From Mactra quadrangularis (lineage: Eukaryota > Mollusca > Bivalvia > Venerida > Mactridae), in contig CM046297.1 in assembly GCA_025267735.1 (NCBI GenBank), positions 13,886,515 to 13,950,514 of the forward strand: a DNA stretch of 64,000 bases, in the 5' to 3' direction. A model generated the notes under the pieces. It made no database searches and was not told where the DNA came from. It worked only from the letters and a program-made list of their open reading frames with translations. A program made the translations under genes and the position numbers. Shown in pieces: positions 34,301-44,438 of this stretch; within the stretch, counting starts at the first letter, position 1; each line of letters starts with the position of its first letter.

Positions 34301-37300
34301 TGACAAAAGCTATTGGCCAACCTTTCACCGATTGCCAAAAGTTTTCATCAGTTAACTAAATGTGGTGACAAGAGGGAATGTCATCAGCGATTCAAATGCT
34401 GTCGAGTCGGTTTTAAATGAACTCGTTTGTGCGCTTGCATGTGCGAATAATGAAATCATCACAGACTAAACCATCTATGTTTGCGTTCATATAATTATCG
34501 CAACAATATTTAAACTATCTTTACGATCTTGACCTTAAATAGTTGACTTCTAGACATGTGTGCACCACGCATTATTGTTGAAACTTTAGTTTTTGACTAG
34601 GATTATGAGAATCCTTGCTTCATTTACGTGAATTGTGTTAAATTTCTGATAAAATCACTTTATATATATACCTTCTCATGTGACATTGACCTTTGACATA
34701 CACAACATGTGGACAACATTAAGCATAAACATAGTAAACACTTGATAAAGGCAATCCAACACATGTATTAATATTTCAATGTTAAAGTAATAGTCTCAAA
34801 TAAACTAATAGTTTGATTATTTAATTAGTATTTACGGGATATTAACATCCTCCTTAGATCAAGGTCAAGGTCACGGTAAATGTCAATTTATGTCTATAAA
34901 TATTTGTCAAAGATTCTATCAAGTTAATTTGAATAATGACTATTTTCTATTTGCATCTCCAACCCTACATGATCATTAAAATGATTCAAAAAGTTTGAAA
35001 CAACATTCTCATGTATGTTACCTTTACCATGACCTTGACCTTGACCTTGGAAGTATATCACATGATGTAAATCAATGTCTTAACTTGTTTAACATTTGTA
35101 GAATGCAAAAACACTATAATGTATCATCCTATGATACATTCAAAGCGGTAAAAAGAAGTTTAGTCGTTTTGGGATACTGATTTCTAGGCGCATGCGCAAA
35201 AACGACGGCCATCTTGAATTTCGAAGTGGAAATCGTGCTTTTTGTGAATGGTAGACCATGCAGGTCATCTGTGCCAAATTTGATGCTTGTATCACCAAGT
35301 GAAAGATTGTTGCAGTTATCGACCCCACTATTATACCCAAATGGCTTGTACGATCAATATTGAATCCGGGATTCGTTTCTGGTTGCAATACGTTATACCT
35401 ATCCATTAAAATCGACGCCTTGCATATGTACATGTACTTGTATAAGGAAACATCGTCGGCTCCTAGTAGAATGATAATCAAGAGCTGGTAAAGAAAGGAG
35501 TCGAACAAAGCTTACACTTGAGCTGTATCTGCGTTTTTATAAAACATTGCTACTTTATTTGGAATTTCACGCAGTTTATCACTATTTTTGTGTGTTATTT
35601 ATTTAGTAAGCTCATCCAACAAGCTTTATAATTCCGCAAGTATTCGACAATTTCATTTAAGACAGAAGAAAATCGAAAGCTCAGCTAATTGTATCAATTG
35701 TTATATGCTCTTTTCCTTACAATTTGACTGATGTAGCCACTTTTAATCATTTGAATACTGTTTTATTTCTTTCAGCATATGCTGCCCCAGTTGATCAAAA
35801 CGTCGCTTTCTCAGTAGGACTGACGAATACACAAAGAGTGAGCAATAACGACATAATATATTATGATAAAGTATTTATTAATAATCATTATGGTTACAAC
35901 CCAATGACTGGAGAATTTAGATGCCCTGTTGAAGGTAGGTGACCGCATTGTATACATGTATATGTTTTATTAATATTTTTTATTAGATAATATTACTAGT
36001 CATTGTGTAGTCGATTTCAAAAATTGTAAACCGTCACCGACAAAAGGTCGATGTTAAAACGAAGTCATTGGTTTTTAATGAAGATAATGCACAATCTCAC
36101 ATGAGTGTCATAAAAATAAAAACATTCAAATGCAATTCATAGAACGTTTGCTAGTCGGTCTATTCACCTCATTGTAATGGACCTTACTCCAGAGAGTTCA
36201 TTCTCTTTTATTGACCATTACTGTGTGGAACAGAAGCTAGCTGACTTAGCTTATGTTGTTACCATCAAGTTGGAAACTTGATCATCCAATTGATAAGATA
36301 CCTTCTTGTAACAAAGAAAATCCAAATGGAGAGCAGGTTGTGAAAGCAGACCTAACACCAATGTATCCTAGTGTACGTAGTTCCGACGCACCTAAGAAAC
36401 TATGACTATATACCATTACAAAATAAGGCTTCTACTAGCAAATGACCCTAAATATAAATATTTTATTCATTTGTCCATCTTTTACAATTTTTATTTATAA
36501 CTGAAAGCTTTCGTAGAAATCAAGAAATAAAAATAAGTCAAGTAGAGATTTCCAATATGGCTGACACGAGAGTACAGAGAAACGACGCATTTGATTGGTT
36601 TCTATTTTTAGTCATACCAAAACGAAAGTACACTACCAGTCACGTGACATCCTTAAAATAGTGAGAAATAAGGGATGCCAATCTGTCTGTCATATATATT
36701 ATTTTTGAGAAAACGACATTTTCATACTATAGTAATAAGAAAAAACACCATTTTTCAGTGTTTCACGGGAAAGTGTATGAAAAGAGTCCCCGAAAATCCC
36801 TGACTCTTCACATTTTGGCGGTAAGAACTCACCATACTGCTAACCATCAGAAATGCGCGGGAATGACGTCATAGGGTAACCCAAAATCGAAATCGAGGCC
36901 AAAACAAAAATGGCGTCGTAATTAAGATGCGTCGAAATAAAGTACCGGAGGATATACTCTTGGGAAAACTGAATGGGTCGTTCTCTAATAATAGAAAAGT
37001 GATAAAAGCATTGTTTCAAAAACATTTTTCTTTCCTTTCCATATGACAATTATAAAAGAAATTAAAACGTAGCTGAATAAATCCGTCCGCGCCAAACTTT
37101 TGCTAATCTATAATATTTATACTTTCCGATCACGCATCATCATAGAGGTTTTACAGCTCGCAGTAATTAAAAGATTGGTCGATGTTTTTATGTTTTGGCT
37201 GAATTCTGTATAAACATAGTTCTAAGACTAGTTTTGCAATCTTTTCAGGTGCATACATTTTCCATTTCCATGCCTACAGTACAAACAAAGACTCAATTAT

Positions 37301-37544
37301 GTGGCTTGAATTAATGCATAACAACCAGCCTATCGTGAGCGTCAGTGGTTACAACTCACACACAGTCGGCAGCCAATCGGTGATTCTTAACCTTCGTGTC
37401 GGAGACAAAGTTCACATCCAATCCAAGGAACAACAAATGTTTGCTTTGTTTGGTCTACCTGATCAAATCTACTCCACTTTCACAGGACATCTTATAAGTA
37501 CCAAATCAAGTGATCCTCTCCAAGATTCTGGTTTGATTGGGTAG
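31352..37544 (+). CDS. secreted globular C1q-domain protein
   Basis: Three coding exons: 31352-31406 (55 nt), 35776-35934 (159 nt) and 37249-37544 (296 nt), joined in phase 1 to 510 nt, 169 residues. The signal peptide is MASAGIQVITSFVTILSLGA, with cleavage probably after AYA. There is no collagen stretch. The C1q domain fills most of the rest (about 28-155) and carries the family landmarks VAFSVGLT, VFINNHYGYNPMTGEFRCPV, AYIFHFHAYS, the strand IMWLELMHNN, and VILNLRVGDKVHIQ with a late FTGHLIS. C1q heads trimerise and bind surface patterns; in bivalves single-domain secreted forms act as lectin-like immune recognition proteins (family knowledge). An acceptor at 31319 before the ATG implies a 5' non-coding exon. 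AATAAA at 37666-37671 is a good poly(A) signal. Intron 1 is enlarged by a 3.8-kb TIR element with a nested SINE. Confidence 0.9.
31535..35330. mobile_element. 3.8-kb TIR element in intron 1 of the C1q gene
   Basis: Ends are inverted repeats of roughly 150-170 bp. The left reads TAGTTGGGTCGATAAGTGTC, then ACAATCTTTCACTTAGTGAT, GCACGATTTCCACCTCGAAA, TTCAAGATGGCCGCCAT. The right, reversed, reads TAGTGGGGTCGATAACTGCA and the same ordered blocks. TTAT flanks both sides (31531-31534 and 35331-35334), giving a 4-bp target duplication. The interior lacks a transposase-like frame, holds several AAGGTCAAGGTCA motifs in both orientations (about 34860 and 35030), and contains a SINE at 33578-33858. Probably a non-autonomous DNA transposon. 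Confidence 0.75.
33578..33858 (-). mobile_element. tRNA-derived SINE, family B, with 13-bp target duplication
   Basis: Flanked by GTGTTTCAACACT at 33565-33577 and 33859-33871. On the minus strand: tRNA-like head CGGGTCGATAGCGCAGTTGG, B-box GGGTTCGAATCCC, body GTCATACCCTTCCATGAAAA, TTCCGGCCTTGTGGAAGGGT, GGAAAGCTAGGTTAGGTGCG, tail ATACGGCGTTAATTC and an A-run. Confidence 0.85.
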
Positions 37545-37665
37545 ACTATTTTCGGACATGACAATATTCGGATACAATTTGTTTTATTAAAATCCTTCAA
37601 TATTTTCATTTGTTATTTTAAAATTGAACTGATGGTTCATGTATCATCAATTAAAAAAAAATCGA

Positions 37666-37671
37666 AATAAA
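37666..37671 (+). terminator. poly(A) signal of the C1q gene
   Basis: AATAAA about 120 nt past the stop codon; further AATAAA words follow at 37.79 and 37.97 kb. Confidence 0.45.
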
Positions 37672-38099
37672 AAATCAACCAATTGAGTAAGGCTATTTGC
37701 CAAAATATTTTTAAACAGAAGTGGACGTTTATATTATATTTTATATTGGACGTATAAAAGTGTTGTTAAATAGTGTCATATCCAAATAAACGCAATGAGA
37801 CGAAGTTTAAACCAACCTGTATCGATATGGGTTTTTTCTTCAAATAAACGCTATAAGTTTTTTTAAAACTATAAATTTGAAAATGATAAAGCAAATGTGA
37901 TGTTGTACTATGTACATTAGAAGTGTATAAACTTATATTTGTTATTTAATGTATTAGCCAAGACGTACAAATAAATGGCAACATTCTAGTTATATTGATA
38001 TTTGTTTTTTGTCTACTGTAATATTTGTGGTATGTCTTAATATACTAGTAACTGTTAAATAAAATATTGTCTTTAACTGTTACACTTCTTACTGTTTTT

Positions 38100-38205
38100 T
38101 CAAATCTAAGGCCAGAGATTTAGCCTTTCCAGGAGGAGTGAGTTGGTTGACTGACCGCTGTTATATGACCTATACAATGTGTTGCTACGGCGTTAAACCC
38201 AACAA
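38100..38205 (+). mobile_element. SINE 3' fragment, family A
   Basis: CCAGAGATTTAGCCTTTCCA, GGTTGACTGACCGCTGTTAT, then the tail GCTACGGCGTTAAACCCAAC. Confidence 0.7.
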
Positions 38206-38556
38206 ACAAACTTCAAATCTTGAGTTTACCATTGCCTCGCATGTCATGTATGATTCCTGGACCTTACCTATCAACAGCTCTATAGATATTATTTGACTCA
38301 GAGAATTATTAACAAAAGAACACATTGTAGTGTTGTGACTAAAAGAATATGTTATTCAAAAACACGAACATTTCATTGTCTAAAGTCATCAAACGTGATT
38401 GCAAACTTTCATCAAAATACACGACAGTGCACTGATACATGCTCTTTGAGTTACGCCACGACCTGTGCCAGACAAGAAGTCAAATCTAGGTCTTAGTGAC
38501 AAATGTTTGAAACAGTCAAGATCAAGGACTATGTCGAAAGAAGCGCTTTCGTTATA

Positions 38557-38562
38557 TTTATT
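38557..38562 (-). terminator. poly(A) signal of the cysteine-rich gene
   Basis: AATAAA on the minus strand about 61 nt past the stop at 38623. Confidence 0.4.
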
Positions 38563-38622
38563 ATTAGGAACTTTCAAAGACAGAAACAACCTTTTGTAAA
38601 TAATTTTATAATTTCATTCACT

Positions 38623-41600
38623 TCATCTCTTTGGAGATGACATTCCTGTTAATGTGCAAGACGAAGTAGATGGACATTGTGTGGGTGATATTGAACCAAC
38701 AGGACAATAATAACCAACAGGGCATAAAATACACGTCGTCTGTCCAGCAACATCACTGTAATATCCTGCCTGGCATTCCGTGGGTTCAGTTGCTCCCACT
38801 GTTGGACAGCAGTGACCTGGTGGACACACAGAGCATGACGACTGTCCCACCATTTCGTTGTAGGTTCCAACAGTGCATGGCACAGGCATAGCCGACCCCG
38901 TAGGACAGTAATATCCAGCAGGACAAATCCCTCCGGTTAAATCCGAACCGTCTAAAAAAAAATACAATGTTGCATGTAATAGCAATTGTGTTCATTGAGT
39001 GATACGTTTTAAGGATGCAATCGAATAGTTCGGCCGATTTAAGCGATAACACAACTGTCTAAACTATGCCCCGACTGGCAAATTTCAAATTCCTCTGATT
39101 GGTGTATAACTTGACTACCTTAACAGTGTGAAATCAAAATAACCATTGCATCCTTCCCATTTACCTTTCTACTTAATGAGTGAAGTTAAAAACTGGTATT
39201 TCTGCTGTATGATTGACTAAAACGAAAGTATTAAACATATCTTAAAAGAGAAAAAAATATACAAGACTGGCGGAACTAGAAAAAAAGAACTACTAATCTT
39301 TTACACTTAAATTGTGTCCAAGTTAACCCGTATTAAATAAATAATAAGTTAGTTGTTACATGGTAGAAAAGTAAGAAATTGGACCTTGTGGATGAAGAAA
39401 TATTCAAACCTGGATGAGGTAAAGTGCTTCCTTCAACACAATAATATCCAGCATCACAATTTCCACTCGGTGCAGCAAGTCCTGTGGCGTCACAGTACAT
39501 GCCTCCTGGACAAATGGTACAGTCTGCCATGGATTGACCTTTGACCTTATGTCTGTATGTTCCTAGAGGACATGCGATAGGGCTCGTTGATCCTGCAGGG
39601 CAATATTGACCAGCTGGACATTGTCCATGAGGTTCTGTGAACAAGATTTATACAGTTGACAAGGTTTTAGATAGAAGTTCTATGAATGACTGCGTTATCG
39701 AATTCCATATTGATCAATTCATGTATATGCATTATTTTATCAGATTTTTTCATCGTCGATGTAAATTACACTAACGCTACATAGTGACATTTGAATAACA
39801 GTAGAGCTTTTGCTGTTATCCAACAAGATTATTAAACGTTATTAAACAAACTTGTTGAACATATTTCAAATCTTTTAACACTCATGTATATATTTGTGTC
39901 TCAAATTAAACGTATCAAATTGAACAGAGATCTAAGATGGGTTAATTGTTTTAAAACGTAGAAGTATGTGAGAAACTGGCGGGAACTTGTGGATAAAGAA
40001 ATATTCAAACCTGGATGAGGTGAAGTGCTTCCTTCAACACAATAATATCCAGCATCGCAATTTCCACTCGGTGCAGCAAGTCCTGTGGCGTCACAATACA
40101 TGCCTCCTGGACAAATGGAACAGTCTGTCATAGACTGACCTTTGACCTCATGTCTGTATGTACCAAGAGGACATGCCATTGGACTCGTTGATCCTGCAGG
40201 ACAATAATGACCAGCTGGACATTGTCTATGAGAATCTGTAAATAAACTTCATAAAGTAAAATATTTAGTAAGGCTAGGATCTACAACGCTTATTAAAATA
40301 CCCGAATACGCGGTGATTGAAAGTGTGAACGATAAACTTAAAAATAGCTCAGGAAATTATGTAAATGGACAATCAAGTGATAGTAAAGTTATGGACGAGA
40401 ATGTCAGACTGAAGAAACGCATTTACAAACAATCAGGCATGTGTTAGTCATTAATTTGACAAATGTGGCAACGTAGAATCAGAATTTTACAACGGTCAGT
40501 AAAACGACCAGTTGAATTAGGGTCAATCTCACAGTGGTCAAAGGTAATATCGCTGCACTTTTAGATAGCCTTAGTCGGTTAAAGCACACCAAAAGGTTTT
40601 TATCTTTCCATATTTATCAAACTATAAGTCAAAAGGGATGATGGACCAAAGTGAACTCTCGATAAGAATGTTTTATTTAAATGAAACGAAATCGTGTGTT
40701 ATTTAATATGCTGAACAATGCCTCAGAGTACTATTAAGGGTAAATCATGGTCATGGGGTCAAAGATAAGAACTGCTTTTGTTTTCGTCTAATATGTGTCT
40801 AAAATAGTATTCGATGGCTTTGTATACTATTTCAAATATTTCTAAATACATGTATCATAATATAAAACTATTTTAAACTTTAAGATTGTCTGTTATCTAC
40901 AATGAAAGGTTTCTTGTTTTAGTGAAACCCCAACGTGTGTGACATTTTTATACTATTACAAACAATTTAGTGCATATTTTGAGTGAAGTATATCCCAAAC
41001 AATCGTATTAACTGAACTGTACTTGCAATATGAACTAGTGTACTTATAAAGCATGCGTTTCATTTAAAATAAAATAATACATTTGATTATTTGAAGATAT
41101 TCTATATGAAAAGAAGCATAGCTAGTGGGGTCGATAAATGTCATTTTTCACGACAATCTTTCACTTTGTGATACAAGCACCAAATTTGGTACATTTGTTG
41201 TGTGTAGTGTGTACTTTACTAAAAGCACGATTTCCACCTCCAAATTCAAGATGGCCGCCATTTTATGAAGATGGCCGCCGATGATAGGGATCATTGTCCT
41301 GTTCATATTAAAAATCCTTTTTTATTTTTTTTTATTTACGTCTTTATCAAAATAATTTTAATATTATATAACAAATAAACAATTCTGTTAAATTCTTTAA
41401 AACAAAATCAATTTAATGGCTGTCAGTTAAAAATGGCGGCCATTACAAGACGCCAAATAAGTTTATACAATTGTGTTAAGAAACGTATCAGGAACAGCAA
41501 CATTAAAAACCCATAAATACCACACAGCCAATGAAAGCAAATAGTGAGATTTTGCTTTTGATTTTTAACTTTTGCTATAAAAGGGACGCGACACACAAAT

Positions 41601-44273
41601 AACCAAAACAACAGCCTAAGAGGTTCAGCCTTGGAACGTTCAGTAGCAAATAAGATGCCACTTGGATTTAAAACCAAGTTCTAGGGTGCACCAAACTCAC
41701 GTTTATCTCCCATAAGGTTCAAAGACAAACAAAACAAATTGTCTTGGTGAAAAACTTTAACCTACCCTTCACTCGACAATTTTGAGTACAAAACGTATGC
41801 GTTAGTTCAAGGATTATTCAAATTCGTTAAGAGGAGAATTGTTTTTCTTTGTTATTAAGTACTTACTGCCAATACAAAAGAATCCAGCAGGACATTCCTC
41901 AGCAGCAGTCACTGAAACCGAACAAGACATTATATACATAACCTTAGAGAACAATACACCTTTAAGACCGACCAAGATATTATTTTAGAGGCTACTTAAT
42001 TTTCAGGGTTTTTAGAAAAAGTAAGCTTTACTTCCCTCATGATATTTGGTTAATGTTATTTTCTTTTTATAGGTTTTAACGCCGTGTCAACACAATTTAG
42101 GTCATTTTACTTCATCCAGCGCACCTAATCTAGCTTTCCTGGACCACTGTCTATAACCAGTACTCACCTACCCTTCCACTAGGCTGGAAACTTCTCCATA
42201 TATCTTATCAATGGAGGAAAATTGACATTATTGTCAAATTTACATGGAAGGGTGTAACCTCCCCGGGTGGGATTCGAACCCGTTACTTTCTTTACCCAAA
42301 TGGTTAATAATCCATCAACCACCAACGCTATAGCAGAGAGAAGTCGCCCGGCTAGCTAAGTTAGTTGCGCACATACATGTATCTGTTGATCGATGGGTCG
42401 ATGGTTTGATTCCTAGGTGGCCATACTTTCGTGGAGCTTAGTCATGAAATAATTTCTACAGACATTCTCCCAAATTTTTAATCATGAACGTCAGTTTTCA
42501 GTCACTGGCGGAAGAACGCGCCTAGTAACAGTTTAGCAGTTAAAGCCAGAGATATGGCATTTCTTATTAAAATAAAATTGAAATAACATGCAAAAACGTA
42601 AAATGCATATAGTTCGGTATTCAGCTTAAAGACGAAAGAAATTAAGTGTTTCCTTTACATTGAAAACAAGCAGATAATTCAGACAACTTACATTTCACAC
42701 ATTGATATGTGACCAGAATCAACAATGTTACCAAAGCGCCACCTGAAATTAAAAAAGATAATTGCATATACATGTAACACATTGTGTCGATGAATAAAAT
42801 GAAATAGTGGCAAAGTTGTATTGTACAGTTTGTTGGCTTTAAAAGTATTGCATTATCATGTACGATACCGTGCTAATTTGTTTTTGTCTGTTGGGGCAAA
42901 TGCGAGGTTGATGCCCCCTAGAATCCACAAGGCTATTATTTTGCCACTGTTATATCCAAGGCGGAAACTCCTTATGTTCTTGTTTTCATTATTTGTTTAC
43001 GGCTTCCCTTTTATCACAAAAATATCCCTCTTTGCATTTTAGTTGTGTGGCGAGTCAGTGATTTTGTTTTTACTGATTTCTTTGACTGGTCCAAGTGTTT
43101 TGTTTCGACATTATCGGACCATCAAAGTCAATTTCAACTATTATATATATATACAATACATGTGTATATGCTGTTTGTTTGTTAGTTTGGTTTAACGCCG
43201 TAGCAACACAATTAGGTCATATAACGGCAGTCATTCAACCTACTCACTCCTCCCGGAAAGGCTAAATCTCTGGATTTAGCTGTTAGCCAACTACTAAGCT
43301 TGCAAGTTTACTGATCGAGAGGTCGTGAGTTCGATTCCCGGGCGGGGCATACTTTCGTGGAATTTGGTCATGAAATTATTTCTACGGCCATTCTCCCTCC
43401 TATCAATGATTTTGAATTATGTAGGGAAGTTGTCAGTCACTGACGAAAGTACAATATATGCATGGAAATTGTTGATATAGGTATGTACTAGGGAAAATCT
43501 ATCTAACGCTTAAGACATATTTTCACGGTTCTTTAACTCGTGTTTTGATTAATTTTTTTTGGTATATCGGTGAGACAAAGTTTGACCCAGTTTTTTATAT
43601 CACCTTAAGTATAATATTTGGTCGCCTAGACCACATATATCCAATCACGTGACCAAGTGCTCACGTGACCTAGAAAGAGGATACCAAACAATAAAATATC
43701 CATCTGAATTAAACAGATATGGTGTCCACTTGCCGCCATGTTGGTCCAGTTACTATAGGTTTTTTTACAAACACGTCATGACTTAATATTAGAAGTAATT
43801 TGTAAAAAATGGAGGATGCGCAGTTGAACGCCGTCATAGTATGAACAAATTTATATCTTAAAATATACATGTATGCAGTCTACGAAATTGGGAAATGAGA
43901 GTGGTTGTCCGAACTGGCCATTATAGCAGCAAGCACTGTATCTTGTTTGTAGATTTATTTTTGGTGGCCGAAAAATGTTTGCCCAAACTAAAAAGTGGTG
44001 GTCCCAGACAACTGGAAATCCACTTGTTTCGTAGGCTGAGGGTGTGGTGCATTTTTAAATCTAGTTGACATAATCCTTCAGTAATAACTATAAGCCCTGA
44101 AACAGTGTATCTGTATTCGTTATGTTGCCGACAAGGCGTCCATTAACACAATTTGGTCACGCTTATATAAGCAAGTTACGGCAGACGATGTCTCTGCTTG
44201 GACACCATAACGACGTCACTAACTAAATGTACAAAAAGGTGATAAAATAAAAGAATTTACCTTGGGTGAGCAT
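38623..44273 (-). CDS. secreted cysteine-rich protein with ephrin-receptor-like/GCC repeats
   Basis: Six minus-strand exons: 44273-44261, 42742-42692, 41911-41867, 40235-40011, 39634-39410 and 38951-38623, all joined in phase 1 with GT/AG introns, total 888 nt, 295 residues. The start MLTQGGALVTLLILVTYQCV is a signal peptide split by intron 1. The rest is a chain of units of the form C-P-A-G-x-Y-C-x-x-G-S-x-x-P-x-x-C-x-x-G-T-Y, for example QCPAGHYCPAGSTSPMACPL and ICPAGYYCPTGSAMPVPCTV. This matches the GCC2/GCC3 (ephrin-receptor-like) repeat seen in many extracellular invertebrate proteins. No transmembrane segment follows; the protein ends SSCTLTGMSSPKR. Exons 4 and 5 are each exactly 225 nt and encode about 89% identical modules. 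Function is unknown, probably extracellular. Exon 1 has only 13 coding bases and is the least certain part. Confidence 0.8.
41123..41465 (+). mobile_element. partial copy of the GGGGTCGATAA element, one end only
   Basis: Starts TAGTGGGGTCGATAAATGTC and follows the left end of the 31535-35330 element for about 340 bp, including AAGATGGCCGCC and ATTACAAGACGCCAAATAA, then diverges. Lies in intron 3 of the cysteine-rich gene. Confidence 0.7.
42068..42290 (-). mobile_element. SINE, family B, lacking most of the tRNA head
   Basis: Minus strand: GGGTTCGAATCCCACCCGGG, TTACACCCTTCCATGTAAAT, TTCCAGCCTAGTGGAAGGGT, AGCTAGATTAGGTGCGCTGG and tail ACACGGCGTTAAAACC. Confidence 0.7.
42335..42560 (+). mobile_element. 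SINE, family A, 5' part
   Basis: Plus strand: a diverged head CGCCCGGCTAGCTAAGTTAG, CATACTTTCGTGGAGCTTAG, TCATGAAATAATTTCTACAG and CAGTCACTGGCGGAAG, ending AGCCAGAGATATGGCATTTC. It abuts the family B copy in opposite orientation. Confidence 0.6.
43185..43455. mobile_element. chimeric SINE: inverted 3' half joined to a plus-strand 5' half
   Basis: 43185-43300 is the family A tail on the minus strand (GGTTTAACGCCGTAGCAACA ... GCTAAATCTCTGGATTTAGC). From about 43310 the sequence is the 5' half on the plus strand (GTTTACTGATCGAGAGGTCG, GGGTTCGATT-type B box, CATACTTTCGTGGAATTTGG, CAGTCACTGACGAAAGTAC). Lies in intron 1 of the cysteine-rich gene. Confidence 0.7.
43876..44038. mobile_element. CAGTCTACGAAAT MITE, copy 1
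   Basis: Ends CAGTCTACGAAATTGGGAAA and TTTCGTAGGCTG. The interior holds GTGGCCGAAAAATGTTTGCC, shared in related form with the copies at 51.8 and 60.6 kb. 163 bp. Confidence 0.65.
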
Positions 44274-44332
44274 GATTTAGTAAAAAATGAAAGAATTCCT
44301 GATCTAAAACAGTGATTGCTGTAATCGCCTAG

Positions 44333-44338
44333 TTTATA
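44333..44338 (-). promoter_or_regulatory. TATA box of the cysteine-rich gene
   Basis: The minus strand reads ACTATAAACT about 60 nt before the ATG at 44273. Transcription start is expected near 44305-44312 (GCAATCACTG), giving a short leader. It supports the tiny first exon. Confidence 0.4.
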
Positions 44339-44438
44339 GTGTTTTGGAACGTATAAAACCCAAATAGTTCCGTAACATAAACAAAGGCTATACGAAAATT
44401 GTGAGAATTTTAACATATGTCTGATAGTGAACATTTTA

